Origin: JASHPR01 sp963815375
GTDB taxonomy: Bacteria > Actinomycetota > Actinomycetes > Streptosporangiales > Streptosporangiaceae
Reading direction: 5' to 3'
DNA length: 64,000 nucleotides
Assembly: GCA_963815375.1 (NCBI GenBank)
Contig: CAWFGX010000004.1
Span: 992,001-1,056,000, forward strand
Part shown: piece by piece, positions 1 through 9,017 of the stretch
Numbering within the stretch: the first letter of the stretch is position 1
Layout: each line of letters opens with the position of its first letter
Translations under genes and position numbers: made by a program
The notes under the pieces: model-generated
Seen by the model: the letters and a program-made list of their open reading frames with translations, nothing else
What the model was told of the DNA's origin: nothing
The model's database searches: none

Positions 1-2
1 CC

Positions 3-470
3 GCGCTGTGGGGACGGGCCCTGCCCCGGCAGGGGGTAGTGCTCGCCTCGCCGCTGCTGGAGCTTGATGCCGCCATGGGAGCGCTGGCCGTGGTCTCGTG
101 CGCGCTGGGACTCCTGCTCTCGACGGCGATCCGCAGCGATCGAGCCCGCTTCCTGGTCCTGATGGCGGTCATCTCCGGGCAGCTGGTGCTCACCGGCGGG
201 GTGGTCACCATCTTCGACGTGCCGGGGCTGAAGCAGGTGTCCTGGCTGTTCCCGGCGCGCTGGGGATTCGCCGCCGCCGCGTCGACTATCCATTTCAGCA
301 AGATTATGCAGCCCACGGCCGGGGTAGCCGCCGACCCGCTATGGATGCCGCTGCGGCGAGTGTGGGAGGCCGACATGGTCATGCTGGGGATCCTCGGCGT
401 CGCCATCGCTCTGCTCACATGGATTCTCCTGGTCATTCTCGGTCCCGGCCGAGGGAGGACAGCCAGGTAA
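3..470 (+). CDS. C-terminal part of an ABC-2 type exporter permease (start lies before the window)
   Basis: The reading frame is open from base 3, so this is the last ~155 residues of a longer protein. It shows three strongly hydrophobic stretches and, between the second and third, a conserved-looking extracytoplasmic loop with SWLFPARWGFAAAAST and DPLW. That pattern is typical of the C-terminal permease half of actinobacterial transporters in which FHA and ATPase domains are fused to an ABC-2 membrane domain; this is family recall, not shown by the fragment itself. It would export an unknown substrate across the cytoplasmic membrane. Its 3' end overlaps the convergent histidine kinase gene by 132 bp. 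Confidence 0.6.
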   Translation, partial: ALWGRALPRQGVVLASPLLELDAAMGALAVVSCALGLLLSTAIRSDRARFLVLMAVISGQLVLTGGVVTIFDVPGLKQVSWLFPARWGFAAAASTIHFSKIMQPTAGVAADPLWMPLRRVWEADMVMLGILGVAIALLTWILLVILGPGRGRTAR

Positions 471-1823
471 TGGGGTGACGGCACCGGCGCGTGGGTGTGC
501 CGGGAATGCCAGGGTGAATGTCGACCCGTCCGTGGCCGTTCGCACCTCTGCCGTTGCGTCGTTAGCCTGCGCAATGCGGGCCACGATGGCTAGTCCGAGA
601 CCCGCGCCAGGCATGCCTCGTGCGGCGGGTGCCCGGTAGAAGCGTTCGAAGATATGGGGGAGGTCTTCATCTGGGATCCCGGGGCCGTGATCGGTGACCG
701 AGACGCAGGAATCGGCGACGACCACGTGTATGGCACAGCCGGCTGGATTCCACTTGATCGCGTTGTCGATCAGATTACAGATGGCGTGGTCGACTGCGGC
801 GGGATCGATGTGTACCAGGCAGGGTTGCAGGTCCGCGGCAATGGCGGCATGCGGCATGCGCTGCCGCACGCGGTCGACCGCCTCGCTGGTGAGCTGGTCC
901 AGGCGCACGGTCTCCCGATACGTTGCGCACTCGTGATAGCGGGCGAGGTCGAGCAGGTCGGTGATCAGCTGGTCGAGTTCGCCGGCCTGTTCGCGTGCCG
1001 CCCGCACCAGAGCAGGCGCCCCTGGATCGGCAAGTCCGGCGCCGTCCTCAAGCAAGTCCAGGTTCGTCGTCAGGCTGGTCAGCGGAGTGCGCAGCTCGTG
1101 TGATGCGTCGGCAACCAGTTGGCGCTGTGCGGTGACCGATTCGTGCAGCGCGGCCAGCATGGTGTCGAAGGACGCGCCGAGCCGGCCCACCTCGTCGCTG
1201 GCCCCGCTGTAGCGGAGGCGGGCAGTGAGGTCGCGGGTCTGGGTGACGTGCTCGGCTGCCGCGGTGAGCTCGGCGATAGGCCGAAGGACCCGGCCCGCGG
1301 TCAGCCGGGCCGCGCCATAGGTCAGGGCGGCCGAAGCGATTGTAAGTGCAGTCAGGAGCAGAGCCGCGTTGCGCAGCGCGCCGTCATCGGCGTTCGCGGC
1401 CCGACTGGTGCGCACAAGCCCGCCGGGGTTGCCGGGCCAGGCGGCAGTGTAGACCCGGAAGTGCTGACCGCCGTCGCGCGCGCTGGCAAAGTACGCGGGC
1501 TGCGCCTGGTCGGAGACGGCGACATCGCGGTTGTCGAGTGGCCCGAAGGAGGTGGGCTGACCGGCCGCCACCGGGCCCGGGAATAGTCTGACTTCTACAC
1601 TGCCGACAGCGACGTTGAAGTCCGGGCCCGAACGGCTATGGGCGCCCGATTGCTTGATGCGCTGGGCGATAACGGAGGCTTGCTGGGCGGCGTCGAAGAG
1701 ATCTGCGTCGACACGGGAATGCAGGCTCACGACGTAGGAGAAGTACAGCACGCTGCAGACCGCGGCGACGACGATCAGCACCCCGACTGCCGCCGCCACT
1801 GAGACCCGGTTCCGCAGCGTCAC
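339..1823 (-). CDS. Sensor histidine kinase of an OmpR-type two-component system
   Basis: This membrane kinase autophosphorylates on histidine and should pass the phosphate to the regulator encoded just upstream. Residues 8-32 form an N-terminal membrane segment, about 40-150 an extracellular sensor region, and 150-172 a second membrane segment. A HAMP linker follows (about 173-230), then HisKA with the phospho-acceptor in SHELRTPL (His242), then a HATPase domain with the N box (NLIDNAIKWN) and G boxes (DHGPGIP, GLGLAI). Its ATG overlaps the stop codon of the response regulator by 4 bp. The family's usual end is near residue 443; about 50 extra residues run antisense into the neighbouring exporter gene. 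The ligand is not deducible. Confidence 0.9.
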   Translation of the reverse strand: MTLRNRVSVAAAVGVLIVVAAVCSVLYFSYVVSLHSRVDADLFDAAQQASVIAQRIKQSGAHSRSGPDFNVAVGSVEVRLFPGPVAAGQPTSFGPLDNRDVAVSDQAQPAYFASARDGGQHFRVYTAAWPGNPGGLVRTSRAANADDGALRNAALLLTALTIASAALTYGAARLTAGRVLRPIAELTAAAEHVTQTRDLTARLRYSGASDEVGRLGASFDTMLAALHESVTAQRQLVADASHELRTPLTSLTTNLDLLEDGAGLADPGAPALVRAAREQAGELDQLITDLLDLARYHECATYRETVRLDQLTSEAVDRVRQRMPHAAIAADLQPCLVHIDPAAVDHAICNLIDNAIKWNPAGCAIHVVVADSCVSVTDHGPGIPDEDLPHIFERFYRAPAARGMPGAGLGLAIVARIAQANDATAEVRTATDGSTFTLAFPAHPRAGAVTPLPGCPPSAGTENDQENPCEQSDGDAEDPQHDHVGLPHSPQRHP

Positions 1824-2491
1824 GGCGCGTCTCGCAGGACATAGCCCAGCCCGCGCACGGTATGCAGGATGCGAGGCTCACCGGCAGCCTCAAGCTTGGT
1901 CCGCAGGTAGCTCACGTATACCCAGAGGTTGTTCGAGCGCAGGCCAAAGTCGTAACCCCACACTGCCTGGAAAATCTGCGAGTGGCTAAGCACCCGGCCA
2001 GGGTTGCGCAGGAACAGTTCGAGTAGCAGGTATTCGGTGCGGGTGAGGACAACCTCGCGCCCTCCCCTCGTTACCCGTGCCGCAGCGAGGTCGAGCACCA
2101 GGTCGGTGTAGCTGAGTCGTTCGGCGTCGGCTGCGTTTCGACGCAGCAGAGCGCGCAGCCGCGCGCGCAACTCGGCCAGCGCGAACGGCTTGACCAGGTA
2201 GTCGTCAGCGCCGGCGTCGAGCCCGGCGACGCGATCATCGACTAGGTCGCGGGCGGTGAGCATCAAGATCGGAGTCCGGTCGCCGCGGGCGCGAAGCCGG
2301 CGGCAAACCTCCAGCCCGTTTGGCTCCGGCATCGCCACATCGAGCACGATCGCGTTGACCCTGGCGGCTACGAGGTGGGCCAGGGCCGCGTTGCCGTCCT
2401 CGGCGGCGAGCACCTCGTAGCCATCACGCCCAAGAGCGACCGACAGTGACCGGCGCACAGCCGAGTCGTCGTCGACCACGAGGACCCGCAT
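1820..2491 (-). CDS. OmpR/PhoB-family response regulator
   Basis: This is the cytoplasmic DNA-binding partner of the adjacent kinase. The receiver domain (about 1-118) has the acidic pocket VVDDD, phospho-acceptor Asp51 in VLDVAMPEPNG, and the conserved Lys in DDYLVKPFAL. The C-terminal winged helix (about 130-223) has the family signature WGYDFGLRSNNLWVYVSYLRTKLE and ends HTVRGLGYVLR. I chose the ATG at 2491 because the receiver fold begins there (MRVLVVDD); a GTG at 2521 and an ATG at 2500 are in-frame alternatives that would add 10 or 3 residues. It overlaps the kinase start by 4 bp, implying translational coupling. Similar proteins include TcrA and MprA types; the regulon is unknown. Confidence 0.93.
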   Translation of the reverse strand: MRVLVVDDDSAVRRSLSVALGRDGYEVLAAEDGNAALAHLVAARVNAIVLDVAMPEPNGLEVCRRLRARGDRTPILMLTARDLVDDRVAGLDAGADDYLVKPFALAELRARLRALLRRNAADAERLSYTDLVLDLAAARVTRGGREVVLTRTEYLLLELFLRNPGRVLSHSQIFQAVWGYDFGLRSNNLWVYVSYLRTKLEAAGEPRILHTVRGLGYVLRDAP

Positions 2492-2539
2492 GCTACCCAT
2501 TGTGCGCGGGACTTGGGTCACTCCTTTCCCGGATTGGTG

Positions 2540-3895
2540 TTATGCCAGCATGGCGTGGAAGGACAACGCGCCCAGAGCGAACACCGCCGTCACAATGACG
2601 GCTGACGTCACGCCGGCCACCCATGCGCGGCCGGGAATCCTGGTCACCAGCCACGCGCCGAGCAGCGAGATCGCGCCGATCGCCGGAACGTAGAACCTGG
2701 CCACCTGCAATGTGCTCTCGCCAGGGATAGTCGTCCAGTAATACGCGGAGTAGACGGCCCAGATCGCGAACCACGACGCCGCCATGGCCAAGCCGACCCA
2801 CAGGTCGCGGCGGGCCAGTGCGCGGACCTGGCCGTCGGCCCGGGGCAGCACCAGCCGCCGCACGATGATCCACGCCAGCGCCGCCAGCCCGAACACCAGC
2901 ATCGGCATGGCCTGCAACAGGTGCGCGGGCATGTACCGCAGATTCGGCCCGATAGCGCCAAGGCCGAACCTGACCTCACCGGGAGGGTACGCGGTCGTGA
3001 GCGGACCGCCATAGACCAGGGCATCGAAGACGGCCACGCCAGCGACGAAGACGGCTACCGAGGCGAGCCAACAGCACAGCGTGCTGAGTGACAGCTTCGC
3101 GGCCCGCAGCCTCCACGCCACGATGACAGTCACGACGGCGCAGCCGAGTATCACGATGTCGGTGTAGCGGACGAAGGTCGCGACCTCGATCGCCGCGAAC
3201 CCGGCGATGCCGACACTGGTGCGCCGCCCGGAACTGGCCTCGGTTGCCAGCAGCACCCACAGCAGTGCCCCGGAGCCCGCCGCGATCAGCGAGGCGTCGG
3301 TGAACGTCGGCATGTAATCGCGCCAGGCGAACAGCAGCGCCGCCCCGGATGAGCAGTACAGACCCACCGCCGCCGTGCCACCGAAGCGCCCGAGCCAGCG
3401 CCGGGCCCCGACGAACAGCCCCAGGCAGGCCAGTGCCCCGTAGAACAGCGGTGCCAGCCGGATGATGCCGAGCGCCTGGAACGGCGCTGCGAGGAACGGA
3501 TAGCCGGGATCTTTCTCGCTGATGTACCGCCTGCCGGACAGCTCGACCCACTGGGTTGGGGGACCCGAGCTGTCGCCCACCTTCACGGCCAGAGAATTTG
3601 CCTGTGCCCTTGACAGGGTCAGGAAATGCCCTTCGGTCATCGCCACGATCGATGCCTGGTAGGCAACGTCATCGGGCTCTACGTCCTGCTGAGGCGCGAC
3701 GGACAGGACCACCACGCACAGCACCGCGAACGCCACAGCAGCGAGCACCGCTTCCAGCCATACCAGCCGGATGCCGCGTCCCTCGCCCAGCCCGGCCTGG
3801 TCGGCGCGGCCCGGCAGCATTGCCTCATCCGGGCTAGCGTTGGCAGCCATTGCAGTGATGACTCCCGCGACAGCGAGACGCTTGCGCAGAACCAA
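2540..3895 (-). CDS. Polytopic membrane protein resembling GT-C glycosyltransferases
   Basis: The predicted protein has 451 residues and about ten hydrophobic segments. After the first membrane segment (about 48-68) comes a periplasmic loop beginning DVEPDDVAYQ. An acidic residue pair after the first helix, followed by a loop and many helices, is the layout of GT-C (Dol-P-mannose or PMT-like) enzymes and of many actinobacterial integral membrane proteins of unknown function. The start at 3895 is TTG, supported by the purine-rich GAGGGAG five bases upstream; an internal ATG at 3850 would remove 15 residues. It sits 48 bp upstream of the response regulator on the same strand and may be co-transcribed. 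The substrate and actual function are not known. Confidence 0.6.
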   Translation of the reverse strand: MVLRKRLAVAGVITAMAANASPDEAMLPGRADQAGLGEGRGIRLVWLEAVLAAVAFAVLCVVVLSVAPQQDVEPDDVAYQASIVAMTEGHFLTLSRAQANSLAVKVGDSSGPPTQWVELSGRRYISEKDPGYPFLAAPFQALGIIRLAPLFYGALACLGLFVGARRWLGRFGGTAAVGLYCSSGAALLFAWRDYMPTFTDASLIAAGSGALLWVLLATEASSGRRTSVGIAGFAAIEVATFVRYTDIVILGCAVVTVIVAWRLRAAKLSLSTLCCWLASVAVFVAGVAVFDALVYGGPLTTAYPPGEVRFGLGAIGPNLRYMPAHLLQAMPMLVFGLAALAWIIVRRLVLPRADGQVRALARRDLWVGLAMAASWFAIWAVYSAYYWTTIPGESTLQVARFYVPAIGAISLLGAWLVTRIPGRAWVAGVTSAVIVTAVFALGALSFHAMLA

Positions 3896-4103
3896 GGGGG
3901 CTCCCTCTCATCGAATGGGCTCCCCAAGTCCACCGACGAGACCCAAGATCAGCCATCCAGTGACCTTAAGGAAACCTAGGAGTCAAATCCTGGGCAGAGG
4001 CCCGAGTCGACAGCGGATCCGCTTCGCGGGTTTCCGCCCCGTCGAAATCATGAGCCGGCCAGCAGCACCTCAAGATGCCGGCCGGTCAGACCGGGCCGAT
4101 CCG

Positions 4104-5651
4104 CTACACGATCGATGAACTGTGACCGGCCCAGTAGGCATCCCGCAGAAGGCGCTTATACAGCTTCCCCGTCTCTGACCGGGGGAGCTCGGGCACGAAG
4201 TCGACGGTCCGCGGGCACTTGAAATGGGCCAGCCTGTCCCGGCAGTACGCGATCAGCTCCTCAGCGAGCTGAGGCCCGGCAGCGGCCGGATCAGCGAGCT
4301 GTACAACCGCCTTGACCTCTTCGCCAAGATCGTCGTTGGGGACGCCGACAACCGCCACGTCCTGGACGGCTGGATGAGCAGACAGGATGTTCTCGGTTTC
4401 CTGCGGATAGATGTTGACCCCGCCGGAGATGATCATGTAGCTCTTCCGGTCGGTCAGGTACAGGTACCCGTCCTCGTCGACGTGGCCGACATCCCCGACA
4501 GCGCTGGCCATCCCGTCGGCGGACCGGCCCTCGGCGGTTTTCAACGGATCCTGGAAGTACTCAAACGCGGTCGCGCCGCGGAACCAGATGGTCCCGTCCA
4601 CTCCGGCCGGGCACTCGCTGTCGCCATCGAGGATGTGCAGTTCTCCAAGGATGGGACGGCCGACGCTGCCGGGGTGCGCGAGCCAGTCGGCGGTGCTGCA
4701 GAACGTGAAGCCGTTGGCCTCGGTGGCTCCGTAGTACTCGGTGATGACCGGGCCGAGCCAGTCGATCATCGCCTGCTTGACGTGGACGGGACACGGTGCG
4801 GCGGCATGGACGATGCACTCAAGCGATGAGGTGTCGTAACGGGCCCGCACCTCATCAGGCAGGCGCAGCAGCCGGTTGAACATCACAGGCACCATCTGGC
4901 AGTGAGTCACCCGGTGGCGCTCGACAAGAGCCAGCCACTGCTCGGGATCGAAATGTTCCATCACGATGACCGTGCACCCCAGGCGCAGTGCCGCCGACAC
5001 GCTCGCCTGGGGCGCCGAGTGATAGAGCGGTGCCGGGCTGAGGTACGTCATGCCCTCCCGGAACCCGAACATGGCCCGCACGAACACCATGACCGGCAAC
5101 GGCTCGCCGGGGCCGACTTCCGGCAGAGCGCGCAGGATGCCCTTGGGCTGGCCGGTCGTGCCGGACGAGTAGAGCATGGCCGTGCCGAGCGATTCGTCAG
5201 GGACCGGGGCCGCCGGGCACGCGGCGACCAGCGCGTCGTAGGGCTCCCAGCCGGCTGGCAGCGGCCCTGAGCCGGTGATCAGTATGCGGTCAAGGTCAGG
5301 GCACTTCGCGGCGGCGGCCTCGGCAACCTCACGCTTAGCTGCGGAGCTGAACAGCACTTTCGCGTGCGAGTTGGCCACGACGTATGTGACCTCTTCGGCG
5401 CCGAGGTAGGTATTGATCAAGGTGTAGTAGAGGCCGGTCCGCTCCGCGCCGCCCTCGATTTCAAGCAGCTGGGGGCTGTTCTCCATCAGGACCGCGATGT
5501 GGTCTCCCCGCCGCAGCCCCGCATCCCGCAAGAGGTGCGCTACGCGGTTGCTGCGGGCCTCGTACTCCCCGAAGGTGACGGTTCCGCCCGACGACGCCAT
5601 GACGATGGCCGGCTTGTCAGGCTGGGACAAAGCCTGCTGGCGCGCGAACAC
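4104..5651 (-). CDS. AMP-dependent acyl-CoA synthetase/ligase (FadD-like)
   Basis: The enzyme should activate a carboxylic acid with ATP to an acyl-adenylate and then transfer it to CoA. The 515-residue length is normal for the family. Motif A3 is AMLYSSGTTGQPKGI; motif A5 is YYGATEANG; the A7 aspartate lies in VGDVGHVDEDGYLYLTDRKSYMIISGG (read as two adjacent blocks). The C-terminal catalytic lysine is in LPRSETGKLYKR. The GTG start at 5651 is preceded at the right distance by GGAGGA. It is a single gene here, followed upstream by the flavoprotein gene on the same strand. Substrate (fatty, aromatic or branched acid) cannot be told from the sequence. Confidence 0.92.
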   Translation of the reverse strand: MFARQQALSQPDKPAIVMASSGGTVTFGEYEARSNRVAHLLRDAGLRRGDHIAVLMENSPQLLEIEGGAERTGLYYTLINTYLGAEEVTYVVANSHAKVLFSSAAKREVAEAAAAKCPDLDRILITGSGPLPAGWEPYDALVAACPAAPVPDESLGTAMLYSSGTTGQPKGILRALPEVGPGEPLPVMVFVRAMFGFREGMTYLSPAPLYHSAPQASVSAALRLGCTVIVMEHFDPEQWLALVERHRVTHCQMVPVMFNRLLRLPDEVRARYDTSSLECIVHAAAPCPVHVKQAMIDWLGPVITEYYGATEANGFTFCSTADWLAHPGSVGRPILGELHILDGDSECPAGVDGTIWFRGATAFEYFQDPLKTAEGRSADGMASAVGDVGHVDEDGYLYLTDRKSYMIISGGVNIYPQETENILSAHPAVQDVAVVGVPNDDLGEEVKAVVQLADPAAAGPQLAEELIAYCRDRLAHFKCPRTVDFVPELPRSETGKLYKRLLRDAYWAGHSSSIV

Positions 5652-5707
5652 GCTTCCTCCTCCACCGTGACCTGCATCATCGCTGACATGAGGCTACAGC
5701 GACGGCC

Positions 5708-6169
5708 CTAGGGAACTGCACCTTCGGAGGCGTAGGAAAACAAGCGCTCGGCGGTGAGCCGGATCCAGGTGGCGACCCAGTCGCCGGTGACGGCAGCCAG
5801 CACTTCACCGGGCACGCCGACGGGCGCGACGACACTGGCTGCGCCTTCCACCAGCACGACCACGTGAGTGTCGCGGTCTCCTTCAGTGATCGTCATGGTC
5901 AGCCAGGGCTGGGCCCGTACGTTGCGTTCGCGCGCCGAACCGCCGACTGTGGGCAGCCAGAACTCGCGGCCGCGGCGGATGTAGGAGGACATTGCGGCGT
6001 GGGGCCGGCCGTCGGGACGGCATGAGCCGATGACTGCGAAAGCGCGCCGGTCCAGGTAATCGGCCAGCTGACGGGCCGAGAGCCTGCGTTCGGGCGGGTA
6101 GGAACCGGAAGTCGCCCTGGTCGCGCTGGCGAATGTCCGCTCTTGGATGGCGGCGAGTTCTTCGCTCAT
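5708..6169 (-). CDS. Pyridoxamine 5'-phosphate oxidase-like split-barrel flavoprotein
   Basis: This 153-residue protein has the PPOX/FMN-binding split-barrel layout: a helix containing LSARQLADYLDRRAFAVIG, then strands with SCRPDGRPHAAMSSYIRRGREFWLPT and a Arg/Asn-rich cofactor segment (SARERNVRAQPWLTM), then VVVLVEGAASVV. Proteins of this size in actinomycetes bind FMN, F420 or haem and act as small reductases or oxidases; which cofactor is used here is not visible. It is transcribed toward the acyl-CoA ligase with 56 bp between the genes, and lies just downstream of the DHA2 exporter. Confidence 0.8.
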   Translation of the reverse strand: MSEELAAIQERTFASATRATSGSYPPERRLSARQLADYLDRRAFAVIGSCRPDGRPHAAMSSYIRRGREFWLPTVGGSARERNVRAQPWLTMTITEGDRDTHVVVLVEGAASVVAPVGVPGEVLAAVTGDWVATWIRLTAERLFSYASEGAVP

Positions 6170-6208
6170 GTATCAGTTCTACGCGGCACGCGTGCCCGTG
6201 CATCTGTC

Positions 6209-7651
6209 CTACCAGGATCCCCGGTGTTCTGGGACGCGGGTGATGACCGGCAGGCAGGCGACGAGCAGGATGGCGAAGGCGACGTATACCTTGGCCTGGA
6301 CCTGACCGGCTGAGGCCGACTGGGCGATGATCGTGGTGGTGATCGAGACCGCGGCTATCTGCCCGACCTGCCGGCCCGTAGAGCGCAGCGCCGCCAGGGC
6401 CGCGGATTGGTCAGGCGCGAGTTGCAAGCCCGCGTTGCGGCTGGCTGGCGAGGAAAGGCCGGTGCCGATGCCGATCACGCACGCGGTCATCGTCAGCCAC
6501 GCGTAAGGCGACAGTCCGGAAGGCCGGATGGCGAGGCCGGCGATGCCGATCGCGGTGCAGGCCGAGCCGATGTACAGCGGCCAGCGGTAGCCCGTGCGCC
6601 GCAGCCCCATCGCGGCCAGGCTCGACAATGCGATGACCGCGATGCCTTCGGCTGTGAGCAGGGTTCCCGAGCCGAGCGCACTGATGCGGTAGCGGTCGAC
6701 GGCGTAGAGCGGGACGAGCGCGAGCATTCCGGCCACCGCACCGCCGTAAAGGATGTTGATCACGTTGACGGCCGCGAACCCGCGGCCCGCGATCAGGCGC
6801 GGTGCGATGAAGGCGTCCGGGACACGGCGGATGTGCCGGCCGAACAAGGCCAGGCCAAGCAGTCCGGCGGTGACTGGCGCGTCGAACAATGGCGACGAGG
6901 CGGTCGCGCCGGCTTCGCCGAGGTAGCTGATGCCCAGCATCAGTGCCAGGACTCCGGCGCCGAGCAACACCATGCCGGTCAGGTCCAGGGGTCGGCGGGC
7001 ACGGTCTTCGCGGTCTGGGTCCCGGGGCACGTAGCGCATGCACAAGACGATCAGGAGGATCCCGATTGGCACGTTGACGAAGAAGATCCCGCGCCAGGAC
7101 CAGTAGGAGACGAACAGGCCGCCGAAGATCGGGCCGATCATCGAGCCGACCGGGAAGATGCTCCCGAAGAGCCCGACCGCTTTGTCGCGTGCCTCACCGA
7201 AGGTCCCGGTGATGATTGCCGTTGCCGACGGGGTGAAACCTGCGCCGCCCGCTGCCTGGACGGCCCGGAGCGCGATCAGGAAGTAGATGTTGTTCGCGAG
7301 CCCGCAGCACAGAGAAGCGCTGGCGAACACCACGACCGAGGCGATGAAGAACCGCCTGCGGCCGAACCGGCCGCTGAGCTTGCCAGCCAGCGAGAGGGCG
7401 AGCACCATGCCGACCGAGTAGGCCGTGATGACCCAGCCGGTCCAGTTGATGGAAGCATTCAGCCCGTGCTGGATCGCGTGGAGCGCGGTGGCCACGATGG
7501 TCCCGTCCAGCGAGCTCATGAGCAGGGCCATCGCCACGACCGAGAAGATCGCGACGCGATGCGGGGCCGGGGTCTGCGTTACCTCAGGGCGGCCATTGCC
7601 GGTGGCCTGACCCTTCCCCGCCGGATCAGCGTCCGCTCGAGCCGTCGACAA
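6209..7651 (-). CDS. MFS drug exporter, DHA2 (14-helix, EmrB/QacA) family
   Basis: A proton-coupled efflux pump of the cytoplasmic membrane. The region after residue ~25 shows the family motifs in order: motif D1 in the first helix (MSSLDGTIVATAL), WVITAYSVGMVLALSLAGKL, motif A GRFGRRRFF, motif C region GGAGFTPSATAIITG and GPIFGGLFVSYWSWRGIFFVNVPIG, with about 14 hydrophobic segments overall. The frame is open to a GTG at 7729, but I prefer the TTG at 7651 because GGGAGG lies nine bases upstream and the extra N-terminal residues look non-coding. Expected substrates are lipophilic toxins or antibiotics. No dedicated regulator gene is adjacent. Confidence 0.88.
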   Translation of the reverse strand: MSTARADADPAGKGQATGNGRPEVTQTPAPHRVAIFSVVAMALLMSSLDGTIVATALHAIQHGLNASINWTGWVITAYSVGMVLALSLAGKLSGRFGRRRFFIASVVVFASASLCCGLANNIYFLIALRAVQAAGGAGFTPSATAIITGTFGEARDKAVGLFGSIFPVGSMIGPIFGGLFVSYWSWRGIFFVNVPIGILLIVLCMRYVPRDPDREDRARRPLDLTGMVLLGAGVLALMLGISYLGEAGATASSPLFDAPVTAGLLGLALFGRHIRRVPDAFIAPRLIAGRGFAAVNVINILYGGAVAGMLALVPLYAVDRYRISALGSGTLLTAEGIAVIALSSLAAMGLRRTGYRWPLYIGSACTAIGIAGLAIRPSGLSPYAWLTMTACVIGIGTGLSSPASRNAGLQLAPDQSAALAALRSTGRQVGQIAAVSITTTIIAQSASAGQVQAKVYVAFAILLVACLPVITRVPEHRGSW

Positions 7652-7849
7652 GCCGCAGATCCTCCCGCTGCATAGCCCGAGCCGCAGCGGCGCTGAAGCG
7701 CACCGGCTCGCCCACCAGCGTTTATCCACAGATCTTTAGTTAGACGAAACAATATCATTCGCCTTCTTGGCGCTCTTCTCTCGCCCCAGCCGCTGGCTCG
7801 CTCCGCTTCCGCGGCCCGGCCGCCTTCGCGCGCCAGCCAGCGGTCACGG

Positions 7850-8186
7850 GTATCCGGTGACGTCAACCGGCTCGATCGCGCCCGGGCTGACCGAGGTCGC
7901 CGGGCCGCCGGTTCCGTTGATCACCGAGCTGAGCCCGCCCGATCCGGCGATCCAGGCACTCGCTGGCGAACACGTCGAGGTCGGCTTGGATGGCCTCCGG
8001 GCCATCGAGGGGGTGAACACGCAGACGTCCGGCCCGAACACGGTTGCTGACGCGGCCGGGCACAGCGACGTCGACGCGGTCGGAGCTGCGGACACACTCC
8101 CGCTTGCGGGCAGCAGGCCGATCCCGCCGACTGTTGCAGCGACCGCCAGTAACCGGGCAGCCAGCGGGCTCCTGCGGATGGCCAGG
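7850..8186 (-). pseudogene. Frameshifted remnant of a secreted protein
   Basis: On the minus strand one frame reads a Sec-type signal region (basic ATLAIRRSPLAARLL, hydrophobic core, then an ASGSVSAAP cleavage region) followed by TVFGPDVCVFTPSM. The continuation expected in secreted actinobacterial proteins carrying the FGPNVYVFDPSM-like motif is a helix of the type IQATLDAIA. It appears in a second frame here as EAIQADLDVFASE. No ATG or GTG precedes the signal region before an in-frame stop. I therefore read it as a decayed, frameshifted 5' fragment whose catalytic body is missing. Family identity is from memory of that motif and is tentative. Confidence 0.45.
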
Positions 8187-8267
8187 GTGGCACGTCACAT
8201 TGAATTATCCTTTGCCCCATATAGTCCGAATTATACGGCTTTGCCCGGCCAAGGTAGTCTAGCGGCC

Positions 8268-8849
8268 CTAGTGCTGGCGCATCGCCCGGAAGCACCCTCG
8301 AACGTGGTCGTTGACCACGCCAACGTTCTGCAGGAATGCGTACACGCTCGTGGGGCCCACAAAGCGGTATCCCTGGGCTTTCAGCTGCTTGGCAAGCGCC
8401 TCCGCCTGTGGTGTGGACGAGGGGATGTCGGCAATGGATCGCGGCGCGCCATTGGGCGCTCTCTCATAAGCCTTCGCGAGCGCTGGCAGGCTCGGCGATG
8501 CGGACATCATCGCCCGCGCGTTGTCGATGGTGGCCTTGATCTTGGCCCGGTTGCGGATAATTGATGGGTTCTGGAGCAGACGATCGACGTCCTGGTCAGT
8601 CATCGTGGCAACCTTGGTCACGCTGAAGTTATCGAACGCTTCCCGGAAGGCGTCTCGTTTGCCGAAGACGATCGACCAGCTCAGCCCGGTCTCGAACACG
8701 CCCAGGGTGAGTGCCTCGAACATGGCGGACTCGTCAGACGTGCGGGTGCCCCAGACCTCGTCGTGGTAGTGGCTGTTGGCGGTGTCCCCCGCTCCGGCCC
8801 AGGCGCACCGCGCTCTGCCGTCGTACCCGATGATGACGTCGTCGCTCAT
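8268..8849 (-). CDS. tag: DNA-3-methyladenine glycosylase I
   Basis: This base-excision repair enzyme removes 3-methyladenine from alkylated DNA. The 193-residue protein shows the whole family pattern: the zinc-snap residues Cys in RCAWAG and His in NSHYHDEVWG at the N terminus, and His/Cys in NDHVRGCF at the C terminus. The base pocket region is FEALTLGVFETGLSWSIVFGKRDAFREAF. The ATG at 8849 follows CGGAGAG, and the upstream frame extension looks unlike coding sequence. It stands alone, with a Nudix hydrolase upstream on the same strand 168 bp away, so a nucleic-acid sanitation theme is possible but not proven. Confidence 0.95.
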   Translation of the reverse strand: MSDDVIIGYDGRARCAWAGAGDTANSHYHDEVWGTRTSDESAMFEALTLGVFETGLSWSIVFGKRDAFREAFDNFSVTKVATMTDQDVDRLLQNPSIIRNRAKIKATIDNARAMMSASPSLPALAKAYERAPNGAPRSIADIPSSTPQAEALAKQLKAQGYRFVGPTSVYAFLQNVGVVNDHVRGCFRAMRQH

Positions 8850-9017
8850 GTGACTCTCCGCCCCCGCCGGCCGACGGCCGGGCTGCTGCCCGATCCCCAT
8901 TCCCGTCCGCACTGCACCCCAACCAGCGCAACAAGGCTCAGCTGTCATGTCGGGCCAAAGGCTAGGTGGTGCGGCCCAGTGCCGCATCAGGCAACGTCTG
9001 CCTGGGACAGCTCTCGC

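Noticed and set aside
6407..7675. 422-codon open frame antisense to the DHA2 exporter
   Set aside because: Its composition is Arg/Asp/Gly-rich without any motif, as expected for the antisense of a high-GC gene; the minus-strand exporter is unambiguous.
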